From Teratosphaeria epicoccoides (Eukaryota; Ascomycota; Dothideomycetes; Mycosphaerellales; Teratosphaeriaceae): DNA of 64,000 bases. The notes beneath the pieces are model-generated. The model was not told the origin of the DNA. It ran no database searches and saw only the letters and a list, made by a program, of their open reading frames with translations. Where the stretch lies: NCBI GenBank assembly GCA_021401465.1, contig JADDMT010000003.1, positions 558,001 through 622,000 of the forward strand, read 5' to 3'. Numbering within the stretch: the first letter of the stretch is position 1; the number at the start of each line of letters is the position of its first letter. The position numbers and the translations under genes were made by a program. Below, in pieces: positions 1 through 13,600 of this stretch.

Positions 1-2740
1 ACGCTGCAGACCATCTCATTCATTGGCTACTTGCGATATGTACAAGGCATCACCGGTCCACATCTTGTTGCAGTGCCAAAGTCGACTCTAGACAACTGGA
101 AGCGTGAGTTCGCTAAGTGGATACCAGATATCAACGTGCTGGTGCTGCAGGGTGCCAAGGAGGAGCGTCATGATCTAATCAACGAGCGTCTGGTGGACGA
201 GAAGTTCGATGTCTGCATCACCTCGTACGAGATGATTCTGCGTGAGAAGAGTCACCTGAAGAAGTTTGCTTGGGAATACATCATCATCGACGAAGCACAC
301 CGCATCAAGAACGAGGAGTCATCTCTTGCTCAGATCATTCGTGTCTTCAATTCACGTAACCGGCTCCTCATTACTGGTACACCGCTGCAGAACAATCTTC
401 ACGAGCTTTGGGCTTTGCTCAACTTCCTGCTCCCGGATGTCTTCGGCGACTCTGAAGCTTTCGACCAGTGGTTCAACAGCCAATCCGAAGACCAGGATAC
501 TGTGGTGCAGCAGCTTCACCGCGTCTTGAGGCCATTCTTGCTGCGTCGTGTCAAGGCTGATGTAGAAAAGAGCTTATTGCCGAAGAAGGAGATCAATCTG
601 TATGTTGGTATGAGCGAGATGCAAGTCAACTGGTACAGGAAGATCATCGAGAAGGACATCGACGCCGTTAATGGTGCCGGTGGCAAGAAGGAGAGCAAGA
701 CGCGCCTGCTCAACATCGTCATGCAATTGAGGAAGTGTTGTAACCATCCCTACCTCTTCGAAGGTGCAGAGCCTGGCCCGCCGTACACCACTGATGAGCA
801 TTTGGTCGACAACGCTGCCAAAATGGTCATGCTCGACAAGCTCCTGAAGCGCATGAAGGCTCAGGGCTCGCGCGTACTCATCTTCTCTCAGATGAGTCGT
901 GTTCTCGACATCCTGGAGGACTACAGCGTCATGCGCGGCTACCAGTATTGCCGTATCGATGGTTCGACTGCACACGAGGATCGTATTGCTGCTATTGACG
1001 AGTACAATAAGCCAGAGTCTGAGAAGTTTCTCTTCTTGCTCACCACCCGTGCTGGCGGTCTTGGCATCAACCTTACCTCTGCAGACATTGTGGTGCTTTT
1101 CGATTCTGATTGGAACCCGCAAGCTGACTTGCAAGCTATGGACCGCGCTCACCGTATCGGCCAGACCAAGCAAGTCGTTGTCTTCCGCTTTATCACCGAG
1201 AACGCCATAGAGGAGAAAGTTCTTGAGCGTGCTGCTCAGAAGCTGCGTCTTGACCAGCTTGTCATTCAGCAAGGTCGTGCCCAGCAGCAAGCGAAGCAGG
1301 CGGCATCAAAAGACGAGCTTCTTGGCATGATCCAACACGGCGCTGAGAACATCTTCAACGAGAAGGAAGGCTACGGCACCGTCGGCAAGAAGAGCGATAT
1401 CACCGAAGATGAGCTCGACGAGATCCTGCGCAAGGGTGAGGAGAGGACGAAAGAAATGAACGCCAAATATGAGAAGCTTGGTCTTGATGACTTGCAGAAA
1501 TTCTCAAGTGAACAGGCCAGCGCATACGAATGGAACGGCGAATCCTTTGTCAACAAGAAGAAGGAGATTGGTCTCAACTGGATCAACCCCTCGAAGCGTG
1601 AGCGCAAGGAGCAGAGCTACAGCATGGACAAGTACTATCGCAATGCCCTGATGACAGGCGGCCCGAAGCCTGATCCGAAGCCAAGAGTTCCGCGCGCGCC
1701 GAAGCAGCAGGCCATGCACGACTACCAATTCTTTGATCCAAAGCTTCACGATCTCCAAGAGAAGGAGACTGCATGGTTCAGGAAGGAGAACGGTATCAAG
1801 GCGCCGCTGGTTGATGGCGAAGAGGACACTTATGAACAGCGCCTGCAGGATCAAGAGCTCGAGCAGAAGGCCATTGACGACGCTGAGCCGCTCACAGAGG
1901 AAGAGCAAGCAGAAAAGGAGCGTCTTGCCCAAGAAGGCTTCGGCGACTGGAACAAGCGTGACTTTCAGCAATTCATCAACGGCGCTGCGAAACACGGTCG
2001 GACTGCCTACAGCGAGATTGTGCATGAGGTGGACGGCAAGGATGAGAGGGGGGTTCGCGAGTACGCCAAAGTGTTCTGGAAACGCTACAAAGAGATCAAC
2101 AACTGGGAAAAGCATATCTCGGCCATTAAGGAAGGTGAAGACCGCCGCGCCCGTGTGGTCGAGCAGCGCGAGCTGCTGAGGAAGAAGCTCAAGATGTACC
2201 GAGTGCCGCTTCAGCAAATGAAGCTCTCGTATACCGTGTCTACCACCAACAAGAAGGTGTATACCGAAGAGGAGGATCGATTTCTCTTGGTAATGCTCGA
2301 CCGGTTCGGCTTAGACTCCGAGGGCTTGTACGAGAGAATCCGCGACGAGATCCGCGAATCGCCGCTCTTCAGATTCGACTGGTTCTTTCTCAGCAGGACG
2401 CCGCAGGAGCTGAGCAGGCGCTGCGCGACTCTTATCACTACGGTCACGCGTGAGATGGAGGGCGGTAGCGGCAACAAGGAGAACAAGCGTCAGGTGGACG
2501 AAGATGAGGATGAGGACGACGAGAAGCCAGCCGTCAAGAAGGGGAGGATGAGCACTGGCGCTGCCAAGGTAGGTCATCCACGCAAAGTATGGACCAGAGT
2601 AGATTGGATGTTAATGTGTTCCGCAGAAGAAGGCTGTTAACGGCGTGAAAAGCGTGACGAATGGCACTCCGAGGGCCGAGAGTGAAGATACAGTTGCGAG
2701 CGCAGGGCCCGCCAAGAAGGGGAAGGCGAGGAAGAGGTAG
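1..2740 (+). CDS. ISW2: ISWI-family chromatin-remodelling ATPase (5' end cut by window)
   Basis: Snf2-type ATPase that slides nucleosomes in the nucleus. The frame is open from base 1 and starts with TLQTISFIGYLRY, which normally follows the Walker A lysine, so the N-terminus and motif I lie outside the window. Visible parts, numbered from base 1: the DEAH box (residues 97-100), LLITGTPLQNN (motif III), the helicase C lobe with LTTRAGGLGINL and DRAHRIGQ (about 381), then a HAND-SANT-SLIDE half from about 560 to 800 with YSMDKYYRNA and FGDWNKRDFQQFINGAAKHG. The tail is acidic then Lys-rich. An intron at 2569-2626 (GTAGGT...CGCAG) interrupts the tail in phase 0; the last exon 2627-2740 ends KKGKARKR-stop. 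The visible part is 893 aa. ISWI identity is certain; Isw1 versus Isw2 cannot be decided, and the symbol is the usual one for the single mould homologue. Confidence 0.95.
2569..2626 (+). other. Intron near the 3' end of the ISWI gene
   Basis: 58-base GT-AG intron. Reading through it gives a frame that stops within 15 codons on unrelated residues. Removing it keeps the Lys-rich tail open to a TAG at 2738-2740. Confidence 0.85.
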
Positions 2741-3649
2741 AGCTCCGAGCTCTAGTGAAAGCTGAGGTATGACTAGTGCGGCTAGACGAGGCGTTTGAGG
2801 GTCCCATGGGTCTGACTGGACTGTAGACAGCACTGGCGTTCATAGAGACATCAGGTCGAGGTGTAGAGCGTGACGATAGACGCGCACGATTAGCGCATGG
2901 CAGTCTTACTTGAGGCGTTTGGTAGATGTATGAGTAGCATCAAATTGCGTTATGCGAAAGCCAAGCTGCTTTGAGATCTGGACCATAAGATGAAATGGAC
3001 GAGTTCAAAAGCGTCCATAGGGATGTTTCCTTCGGCCTCAAGGCGAAAACCAAGACGCTCACTCTTCCATGGACGGCGTCGTTAGAGGCTGCGACACTGG
3101 TATCCTTGTGGCACAAGACCGAGGAAGAGCTCGATCGCGGTTTTTGTGCTGTTGATCTATGTCCAAAAATGTACCACCCCATTCAATGCTAATATGGTTT
3201 CATATTCTGGTTGGGATCGACTCCGGAGTTGAACTGCGCGGTATTCCTCTCAGATTGAACCCTTGCTTGGTCAGGCATTCACTACGCTGTGTAACATTTG
3301 CAGGCAACACACTATGGCGTGCGCTCCATATGAAAAGCGCCGCTACCTTACCATGGATCCAAATGGAAATGGAGACTGTGATTGCCGTCGTCCATCCTCG
3401 CGAAACAGCCATGGGCCAACACTGGAAGCTCATTAATGTCGACAAGAGATCGACATTGCGCGAAAACCACATCAAATCACCGCTCTACCATCGCTCCTTC
3501 AGAGTTGTTCTGGAAAGCCTGCTCAAGATCGCAATCATAGACCAATACCGCTTTTCAAACCTGGTCGTTACTGCGAGCAAGAAAGCAAGGTCCTGTGGTT
3601 CATTTATAGAATCTTAGTCAAAGCTTTCAGCTAACTCTCTGCATCGCAA
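2741..3649. other. Intergenic, no gene seen
   Basis: 3' flank of the ISWI gene. An open frame at 3159-3617 (152 codons) has no recognisable domain and no signal peptide, and I do not support it as a gene. Confidence 0.5.
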
Positions 3650-4540
3650 TTCAAGCTCACTCTTTGCCCTACCGCAAGAGCTCATTGATCTCATCACAAG
3701 CTTCGTCGCCGACCCCGAGCTGATCGCGCTGGTTTTCTCCTGCAGCTACTTCTTCAGATCCCTGAATCCACGGCTGGGGCAGGCGATGGTAGCATATGAA
3801 GCGCCCTGGGCCAGTGACCGCCTTGTATTATGTAGTCAATACGCTCTTGGATTTCCTCCTGGCATGTCCACTGAGGGGCGGGGGAGCACGATGTGTTCGA
3901 ATCGGCACTCCAATGCCCAGGCTATGAAGACCCGGAGGAGTTTACAGATGACGATCGGTTCCCTGAATCGACGAAGGAGGTCATGGATGAGATCTATGAG
4001 AATGTCAGAAGTTATCCGCTCTACTGCTTGGAACAGGGAGGTGAGGTGCGAGAGAAAAATAATGCGCAGAGTGCATATGATGGTAAGCCTGATGGTACTC
4101 GTCGAAGATGGTCGGCACCGGTTCATGCGCCTTAGGTTTTCATGTAGGAGGCTTCTAGGCTAACATATCCTAGGCAGCTGATACGACAGCATCCGAAAGA
4201 CCGCCTTAGTAGCCGAGGACGACGCAGGTGTCCTGAAGCCCTTGCTCCGCCTCGAATGGTTGTCTGATTCAGAAGTTGTCATCGAAATTTGACGACAAGG
4301 CAGTACGTCAACATATCTAGCATTGCCAAAGCCTACCCTGGTGGTACCTTCACCGGCGCTCTTGTTAAATGGACAGCAGGATCCTCTGGTTGGTGGGCTG
4401 GCCATCGATGCGACATCAGCAGCATATTGACTATCGATGCTAGCTGGACGGATCGCAGTGACGAGATGATCGACAGAGTGCACCGTGATCTCCAGATGGC
4501 CAAATGGAGGGACCGAAATCATGACTGGAGGACGAGTTAA
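3650..4540 (+). pseudogene. Decayed F-box-like gene
   Basis: From about 3651 one frame reads LFALPQELIDLITSFVADPE then LIALVFSCSYFFRSLNPRL, the shape of a fungal F-box (LP-ELI-LI--FL--). It is followed by PWASDRLVLCSQYA, like the W(A)GDR(I/L) block that often follows it in mould F-box proteins. Near 3890 the sense moves to another frame (VFESALQCPGYEDPEEFTDD, to 4135). From about 4289 a third piece reads NLTTRQYVNISSIAKAYPGG and later GWWAGHRCDIS. No ATG opens the F-box frame. A plausible intron at 4083-4173 (GTAAGC...GCTAACATATCCTAG) does not rejoin the frames without a stop. The disabled state is seen in the sequence; the F-box assignment rests on my knowledge of the family. An active gene with odd splicing is a weaker alternative. 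Confidence 0.5.
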
Positions 4541-6666
4541 GCGGCGCCATGCTCATCACGCACGAAAGAATGCTCGGAGACATCATTCTAGGCCTTGTGA
4601 GGGGCAAGCTTCGTCACAGGCAACGGCTATTGGCGGCGATAATATCGAAAGAAGACATCTCGAACGCTGTCCATGGGGAATATGATAGACCAGCAGCGTC
4701 GGCTCAAAATGAAGCGATGGGCAATGCGGTCACGATACGGTGCGTCTACTCTCCTGGCGGATCGTCAGCTTTCGCTGATACCATGTAAGCTTTACTCAAG
4801 CACCTTGCGCGTTCGACATGTCAGACCTTCTCACTGCCGCTACCCATAGTACTTTGCCATGGTCAGAGAGCTGTCTAAATGAGTAGCAGGGCCAGATCCT
4901 AGCCTACTTGGGAGCGAAGCCTGGCAGAGGGTTTCAAAGATATCGACAGGCGAGATGGGCGTGGCCGTTGTCGAGAAGAATGAAGAGACACCATCGAGTT
5001 GGCCCAGTATCAAGGTAGATCCGTCTTCATACTTATCTTATCAATTCCTCTGGGAGTGCCGTGCATGCGTGGTGCTCATGCCAATCAAGCTGGAGCGGTC
5101 CTGTTGCACTCAGACCACAAATACGAGCTGTCATCGCTACCGTTCCATGTGCGTGCGTGGCTACTTTACTACTTTGCAGCGCAGCGATCTCCCGCAATGC
5201 ATATGCTTGCGAGCAGGCATTGGGCACCTGCCGTGAGTAGGCCAGCGATCAACCTTCGGCGTTGTGCTACTCAGAGGCCGCGGTTTAGCTGGAGTCATTA
5301 ATTCTTGGAATGCCCGATGAGGCAAGCCGGCTCGTGGACGCGGAGGAGTTTTGCTCCCAGACCTACACTCACCTCCGACCCCAGTGGGAGTTCTCGATGC
5401 TCGGGCTTGGACAGGCCGATAAAAGATCGCGCAAATGATCGCATTCACGATGAGTTGACAAGACGACCAATGACACCTCCACGTTTCCCAACACACATCC
5501 GCCATGCCTCGACCGAGGTCCTGACGAACGGGGCAAGGTCATTTCGATGACTGCTCACGCACGAACATCGCTATAAATCTCCAAGCAGCCTGACGTACAC
5601 ATCGCCCGAGGAGCTGCGGTCTGCATGGCTCCTGATGCCCTGCATACACAATCGAACAGCCACGCAGCATGATTGCCAACTGATTTGGTATCCTTGCGAG
5701 GCAAGCTGTCTCCGCGGGCAGACGATGGCGGCAGACATCAGCCCCGACTTGGTCTGCAAAGTGCTCTCGGCTAAGCTACAAGTCTAGGATCAATACCAAA
5801 GTAAGCTTACCCGAAACCAAGTACACGAGGGTGCCTGATCAGGCATGGAATCGGCTTAACTCAGTCAAGCTTTTACAGGCACGCCGGTCTGTCAAGACCG
5901 CTGCACTCTTTATGGAACGGCTCTTCGGATGCAAGGGCCGATCAGCTTGCACCATCATGCCGATGCTGCGAGACATCTGTGTCATCAGGTGATACAGTAT
6001 GCGGGGGCTCATATATTGTAAGGCTGCCGGACACGCAATGCTGCACATAGCGCGCTGGTGGACAGAGGGTCTCCTGTTCCGTCGTGCGCCGATGCTGCCT
6101 GATCGAGCAAGCCGAGGCTCTCTGTGCATTCGCTCTCATCTCGCTTGAAACTATACCCCACCACCTTGGTCCGGAATCCAAAATATATCCGGGCTATGCA
6201 GATTTAAGCGCTGGTGTCAAGGCATGCAGACCGGATGCTTCCAGTAGTACACAACAGACCGGTACCCCGAACAAACACTCAATCTCCTTTCAGTGGCGGC
6301 ATCCTTGAGCAGAGTGATGGTCAGCCCAGGACCTTGACAATGGCGAGAGAAGGAGGCATGTCATGCAATTTCGTGTCAACGACAGTGCTGGAGAAAGAAA
6401 TTACGAGAGAGGGCTTGTAAAACCATTTGATCTACCTCCTGTCGCTCCGGTAATGACATCGCCACTTTACAGCACTTGCTAACAACCAACCCCACGGAGC
6501 AATTGTAGAGCACTCGAAGACTGTCATGATGAGACACGGTCCAACGCTCATCGGATCGCCAATTTGACATCGCACCCGTGACGCCTGTGCCAGTGCAATA
6601 CGTCAATTCCACAGAGCAGTGAGCAGTATCCTCGTATGGACCAACGCTGCACTTATCCAGGAGTAT
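4541..6666. other. Intergenic, no gene seen
   Basis: About 2.1 kb between the F-box remnant and the 3' end of the zinc-knuckle gene. Short open frames (for example 4549-4788 and 4955-5301) carry no recognisable motif. No tRNA B-box is visible on either strand. Confidence 0.5.
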
Positions 6667-8407
6667 CTACCAACCACCAGAAGACTCGGCCGGCGCGGTA
6701 TCACCAGCACCCCAGTCTCCAGCAGCAGCACCATTGCCGCCACCCATCTGCTCGCCGCCCTCGTCAGCTGCAGGGTTGTCGCAGCGTTTGTAGAAATGGC
6801 CCTTCTGCTTGCAGTTGCTGCACTCGATACGGCTCCAGTCAGTTGGCTTCGGGCAGTCTCTGCTGATGTGGCCCATCTCATCCTGCGAAGGTAGTCAGTA
6901 AATGCCATGCTTGCAGGAAACTTTAATCACGCACGCAGTTGCGGCATTGAACCTTGGCCATATTTCGTGGCTCCGGGCACTCGCGACTGGCGTGACCGGG
7001 CTGGTCGCAGTTGCGGCAAATCATGACACGCTCCTTCGTGCAGTCCTTGGCACGGTGACCTTCCTCTTGGCAGTTGCGGCAGATCTCAGGTTCGCGGTCT
7101 GGGCAGTCACGGGAGAAATGACCCACTACAAAGTCAGTCATTGCTTTCCATGTGCTATCAAAACATGAATGCTTACTGGCACCGCAATTCTTGCACTCGA
7201 CGTTCTCCGGATTCGGCGGCTCCGGGCATTCTTTGGCGATGTGGCCGTCTTGACCGCAGCTGAAAGATGGTCAGTACGCATGGCAGTAACAGGCTGGTCA
7301 ATGGCTGCTTACTTTTTGCAGCCCTTCTTGCCGCTCTTGCGCGCCTGGGTGCAGTCTCGGGCACGGTGACCTTGCTCTTTACAGTTTGCACAGGTGATGG
7401 CGAATTGCTCGCGCTCAACTTTTTCCTCGGTGCAGGCCTTAGACGTGTGGCCAAGCTCTGTTATGTTTGTCAGCAACACCCAGAGCGAAAGGAGAGGCTC
7501 TAGACTCACGATCGCAATTCCTGCACTTGGGAACCATGCGAGCCATGGGAATGCCGGACTTGGCGAGACGCTCCATGTTCTCCTCCGGGGTCGCCGGCCA
7601 GCCTTCCTCGAAGCGCTTCCGCTTTGGCTTTGCGGAGAACTGGACAGACACGACGAAGTCCTGGTCTTGCTTGCCTTGAAGGTTGACGATGGTGTGGGTA
7701 TCCGACACCTCCTGTTGCTTCGCAATGAGGTGCGTGTTCATCTCGCCCTCGCGAAAAACACTCTCTAACTCCTCGAACGTGACCGTGTCGCAGGATTTGG
7801 CATAGGCAAAGATGGCCTCCTTGATGTCGCCAACGTCCCTGTCTCTGTCGGCCTGCTCCAGCTTCTTCCAGGCATCGTCTTGGGTTAGGTCCGGGATGCA
7901 CATGGTCTTAAAGGCCTCAATCATGCGGTTGGCGTTACATTCAGAGACAATGTGGCCCTCTGCATTGCAGATGCGGCAGGTCTGAGACGGCTTGTCAGGG
8001 CAATCGCGAGCACGGTGGCCTGTCTGACCGCAGACACGGCACTCGCCAGTGAAATCGCGCTCGACGGGCGGGTTCGGGCATTCAGCCTTGTTGTGACCTT
8101 CTTCGCCGCATTTGTAGCAGCCGCTACCACGGCCCCCGCCCTCATGCTTGTTGGGGCAATCACGGGCGAAGTGGCTGTCCTCGCCGCAGCTGTTCATCAT
8201 GTCAGCGAGCGCGCATTGCGACGTGCCAGTGGAGCTCTAGTCTACTTACATGCGGCAACCGCCATCGGAAGGCCCATCCGCATGCTTAGAGACATTCTCG
8301 GACGAGATGCCGTTGTAGCTTTCTGTAGCAAGGGCGGTCTCATCGGCCTGCCAGCCACCGGCGTGGCCGCCGGTCGCAGCAGGAGTGTCATCCCAACCAG
8401 CAGGCAT
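6667..8407 (-). CDS. CnjB-type multi-zinc-knuckle (CCHC) nucleic-acid-binding protein
   Basis: Six exons (8250-8407, 7510-8189, 7313-7457, 7177-7259, 6935-7125, 6667-6882) give 490 aa starting MPAGWDDTPAATGG. I count twelve CX2CX4HX4C knuckles once introns are removed: four in the first third (CRICGEDSHFARDC, CYKCGEEGHNKAEC, CRVCGQTGHRARDC, CRICNAEGHIVSEC), then a roughly 130-residue helical block (DAWKKLEQADRDRDVGDIKE...), then eight more. The C-terminus is Gly/Ala-rich (EQMGGGNGAAAGDW). The family is annotated in moulds as zinc-knuckle factor CnjB and resembles Byr3/Gis2/CNBP, single-stranded nucleic-acid-binding proteins. The exact target is unknown. All five introns fall inside a knuckle, and each junction restores a perfect knuckle, which strongly supports the gene model. 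Confidence 0.9.
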
Positions 8408-10637
8408 GTCGGAGTCTTTGCTGAGGTCTTGAAGTGGTTCTTGTTGATCAAGTGACAGGAACTGCAGCTGCTACGTGCTGCTGTCGACGCGGATGAAAGA
8501 GGAGGCTGAAACGATTGTGCTTCGACCATCAAACGACCTCGAAGATGATCAGGTAAAAGTCTGAAGCAGACCAAAGGTGAGTCAGTGATCTGTTGTTGAG
8601 GAAGTCGCGCACGAGCTTAGACCAAGCTGCGGATCATCCCGTCGCTGATGCAGCTGATAGTTGAGGCAAGAGCGACCGTGGGCTCACAACGGACAGTGAG
8701 GCAGAAGATCACACGCAGAAAGCAGTCCGGTATCGATTGAGCATAAGAAGCATGAAGCACGAGTCGGGCAGCAAACGGAAACATCAGCAGGGTGCCAGGC
8801 CGGCACAAGATGTCCCACACGAGCCTGACGTTGCCGCGGTCATACGATGTAGACGATCGCTTAGGAATATATGCAGAACTGCAGAAGCATAATCAAAAGT
8901 GACCTCTTGCCAGCATCAATGTTCACATGAGCGTAATGCAGCAGCCAGTCTGTCGGCATGACATGCACGTGCTTCGGTGGCATGCGGCGAGTTCTGAGCA
9001 CACGCATCCTGAAGAGTCTCCACACTGATGATAGAAGCCATACTGATCAGATATGGAGCCCTTGGATTTACTGGGGCGCGCTCATAGCGGTTTTCATTCA
9101 GCTACCTTACGTGTGCTATGGCGTCCTCGGATGGAATCTGCGTCCCAGGATCCGGTGGCACGCCCGCAACCGAGCGCCCATCATTGATTACTTCAGGTAC
9201 CTCTTCAAATGGCCTGCTGTCCCGGCTGGCCTTGATCAGATGAATGATGCGATGCCTATTGGACGGTAGGCGAGTCATTCGGGACAGGCAGCAGCACTAG
9301 ATTTATTCAAGCATCACTGCCTTCGTGCCCTCTGCCAACCAATCCGAACCCAGAGAGTATAGCTTGTGCATTGCGCTGCCCCAGTATAGGAATTCGGAGT
9401 TTCGGCCGTGAGCATTCCACGAAGGCTGACAGGGCAGAAGATCAAGCACCAGCAAATCAGGGACTGAAATAGCTGCTAAACCCCTCTTATATACTTGAAT
9501 AGGAGCAGGCCAGAGCGGCGACAGCGATACGGCTTCCAGCACCCGTTGCAAGCCCAGAAATGGCAATAAATAAGAATGTCTTCGGCCGAGCTGTCTCTCG
9601 CCCGCCCGGAAACGCACCGATCAAAGGTCACCTAGTATTTGCACGTCTAGCGTTGATATTAGCCCTTCGTCGAAGCCGACAACACCGTCATATACACCGA
9701 CGGCTTGAAACCGTCCCTACGTACGATAAAGCCTTCTGCAAGCACGACGAAAGAGAAGAGCAAACTTGTATTCTTCCTGGGATATTCATACGTGAGCTAG
9801 CGAAGAGGATTTTGCTTATCATGTATTTGGAGGACTGGGCGTGGCTTGCAAGACTGCTGCGCAAGCGACTCTGACGACCAATGATGCGTCATTTGGAAGG
9901 TCGAGACAACGCTTCAAGAAAAAAGTTTGAGTAGGTGATAGCATACTCAGTCCTCCTCGCGTGTCACCAGTAAGTAAAACATCACAACCAGAGAACCCCT
10001 CTCGAATTAAGGGCTAGCAACACTGCGACTGGCCAGCAATCGTAGGTACATTAACAGATGGAGCCTTTGCCGTAATGCTTGGCCGTCTGAATCTTCCGTG
10101 CATGTGAAGAGCCGACATGTACAAGTCCGTTTCGGGCAGAGGTTTTGCCAATCTTTGGTTATCGCCGCGGCTAGTCCCTCGAACTAACGCGAGGATCCGC
10201 TGGTCCTCAAGATTGATCCTCCGCGCTGCACTCGCGTCAAGCCGGCTGTGTCAAACAGACCGAGCTGAAGAAGGCGAACTGCCCGCCACAACACGTAAAT
10301 GCGCCAATAGGTAGCAGCTATTGCTAGAGCTCTTCTCTTGCCATTGTCTTCACAGCGATTACTTCTCATAGAATATCCTTGAAGACCAAGGCCTGGTCGT
10401 GTGAGGTACCGCTAGGGAAACCCCGCTAGTCAACACAGCAACCAGCATAAACAGCGAACCCGAAGCAAGACTTTAGGAGAGCACAGTCAATTCGAAACAT
10501 ACAATTTCGCCTGCAAAGCTGCTCAGCAATAGAAGAGTATCTCTGACAGTTACTGTGTAGAGGTTTGCAGCACTCGTACAGTAGTCTGGGTGCTCACTGA
10601 GAACATACCACATGGACGTTTGGAGGGCTTGGAAACC
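8408..10637. other. Intergenic region between divergent genes, no gene seen
   Basis: About 2.2 kb holding the promoters of the zinc-knuckle gene (left) and the chitin synthase (right). Open frames such as 8958-9269 and 9560-9874 show no domain. Nothing else recognised. Confidence 0.5.
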
Positions 10638-13600
10638 ATGAGCTACAATCCATTAGGTATGTTGGCGCGCAAAAGCCCCTAAGATTTCGCGAAACTGCAC
10701 AAAGAACGACGCTGGCATGGGTACGATGAGGTCAGCCTTCTGCATTCCTCAGCAGTCAACCTTGCCTGAAACACCAACCCGCGACTCGTGAAGCCTTGCG
10801 CGAGCTTCCAGCGATCATTAGTATACGACTTTACGCTCAGGACTAATTTTGAAGCAGCAGGTGGCTACGGCCGCGATCCGTCTCAGCACGACGGAGACCA
10901 GGACCCCTTCATGGATCCACACAGACGCTCGCCCGCGCGCTATCAAACGCCAGCATATCAACTCGACGACCGACCTTACACGCACGATGAGCCGCTCGAT
11001 ATTCCGGTGGGACCAGGGCCGTATGGCGTGGACCAGCAGCCGATGCTGTCAGTTGATCGATTGCAACCACAGCCTACCTACTCAGTAGAGAACATGCCAG
11101 GGACATACGGACATGGAGAAGCGTATGAAGACCAGCACGTGCACCAGTACACGCCAAATCCATTCCAGCAAAGAAACCATGGCGGGACGGGCGAATACAG
11201 CTTGGAGCCGCAGCACGACCCAGATGGTTACTTTACTGGGGGCACCAATGTACAGGACCATGCATACGACCAGCCGCAACATCCATACTATCAAGACGAG
11301 CCAGATACAAGACCGATACTACAGCCAGGAACGAGCTTTGGTCCAGATCCGCACAACGTGGGTGGCCCATCGCAGGACCCGTCAAACCCAGACATCGAGG
11401 CAGGATACGCGGACGCGCAACAGAGACCAGCAGCGGCGCCGATCAGGAGGTGGAAGACCGTGAAGGAGGTGCAGTTGTTCAATGGCAACTTGGTGCTCGA
11501 TTGTCCTATCCCACCCAGGCTGCTGAATCAGGTCCCGCATGCACAGCCGCCAGAAAGAGACGAGTTCACACATATGCGCTACAGCGCAGCGACTTGCGAT
11601 CCGTCTCGATTCTATGACAAGCGCTTCACCCTACGACAGCGTCTTTTTGCCAAGCCTAGACATACCGAGCTGTTTATTGTTATCACCATGTACAACGAGG
11701 AGGACGAGTTGCTGGCAAGGACACTGATCGGCGTAATCAAGAACATTGAATACATGAACTCGCGCACTAGCAGCAAGACGTGGGGCAAGGATGCGTGGAA
11801 GAAGATTGTGGTCTGCATTGTTTCAGACGGACGTGCGAAGATCAATCCGCGAACGCGAGCTGTGCTGGCTGCCATGGGTGTGTATCAGGACGGTATTGCA
11901 AAGCAGCAGGTCAATGGCGAGGATGTGACTGCGCACATCTACGAGTACACCACGCAGATGACACTCGAGATTAAGAAGAGCGTCGTCAACGTCAAGAAGG
12001 GCAACACACCAGTGCAAATGCTGTTCTGCTTGAAGGAGAAGAATCAGAAGAAGATCAACTCGCATAGGTGGTTCTTTCAAGCATTCGGCGAAGTCCTAGA
12101 CCCGAATATCTGCGTGTTGATTGACGCTGGTACACGTCCGGGAAGAAGCTCAATCTACGACTTGTGGAAAGCCTTTGATCGCGAGCCCATGTGCGCTGGC
12201 GCCTGTGGCGAAATCAAGGCTATGTTGGAACACGGCAAGAACCTCTTCAACCCTCTGGTCGCGGCGCAGAACTTCGAGTACAAGATGTCGAACATTCTTG
12301 ATAAGCCACTCGAAAGTGCCTTTGGTTTCATCACTGTGCTTCCTGGTGCATTTTCGGCGTACAGGTATGTGGCGCTACAGAACGACAAGACCGGCCAAGG
12401 ACCACTGGAAAAGTACTTCGCAGGTGAGAAGATGCACGGCGCGAATGCCGGTATCTTCACTGCCAACATGTACCTCGCCGAAGATAGGATCCTGTGCTTT
12501 GAGCTTGTCTCGAAGAGGAACTGCTCTTGGATCTTGCAGTACGTCAAATCAGCTACTGGTGAGACGGACGTGCCGACCGAAATGGCCGACTTCATCATGC
12601 AGAGGCGACGATGGCTGAATGGCTCTTTCTTCGCTGCCGTGTATGCTCTGGCGCACTTCTATCAGATCCATCGATCGCATCACTCAGCCATCAGGAAATT
12701 CATGTTCTACGTTGAATTTATCTACCAAGCCGTCAACATGATCTTTGCCTGGTTCGCCATCGGAAACTTCTTCTTGGTGTTCAAGATCCTGACGACTTCT
12801 CTGTCTGGTGAAGGACTGCTCGGCACCACCGGCTTAGTATTGGGCGTCGTCTTCGAATGGCTCTACCTCGCAACTCTCGTGACTTGCTTTGTACTAGCCC
12901 TCGGAAACAGACCTCAAGGCTCCAATAAATTCTACATGACACAAGTCTATTTCTGGGCGATTCTGATGTGCTACCTGCTCTTCGCCTCCATCTTCATTAC
13001 AGTGAAGTCCATACAGAGCCAGGTCAAATTGAACCACAAGTTCACGATCACCATACTATTCACCAATCGCCTGTTCTTCACGCTCATCATTTCCATGTGC
13101 TCAACGTGGCTCCTCTATCTGGTTTCAAGCATCTTATTCCTGGATCCCTGGCACATGTTGACCTGCTTCATCCAATACCTCTTGCTGACACCGACCTACC
13201 TCAACATTCTCAATGTGTATGCCTTTTGCAACACGCACGACATCACTTGGGGTACCAAGGGCGATGACAAGGCGGAGAAGCTGCCAGCCGCAAATCTGAA
13301 GCCTGGCGGCAAAGTCGACGTGGCCATTCCGACAGATGATGCAGATCTTAACACGCAATACGAAGCCGAGCTTCGTACCTTCTCGATCAAGTACAAGGCG
13401 CCAGAGAAGAAGATCGACGATCAAACTAAGCACGAAGATTACTACAAGGGCTTCAGGTCCGCCGTCGTGCTGGCCTGGATGTTCTGCAATTTAGCCCTTG
13501 CCGCTGTCGTGCTGAGCACGGGTGGCATCGAGAACTTCAACGACACAACAACGACTACCACCAGTAGCAGTAGCAGCAGCTCGTCGAGACGGTTGATGCT

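Noticed and set aside
574..2217. Long minus-strand open frames opposite the ISWI gene
   Set aside because: Antisense shadows of a strongly conserved coding region with biased codon use.
10788..10860. Chitin synthase start within the stretch just before 10861
   Set aside because: The first in-frame start-like codon there is not a good ATG context and the sequence contains the branch site and acceptor; the 19-base first exon gives the family-typical MSYN start.
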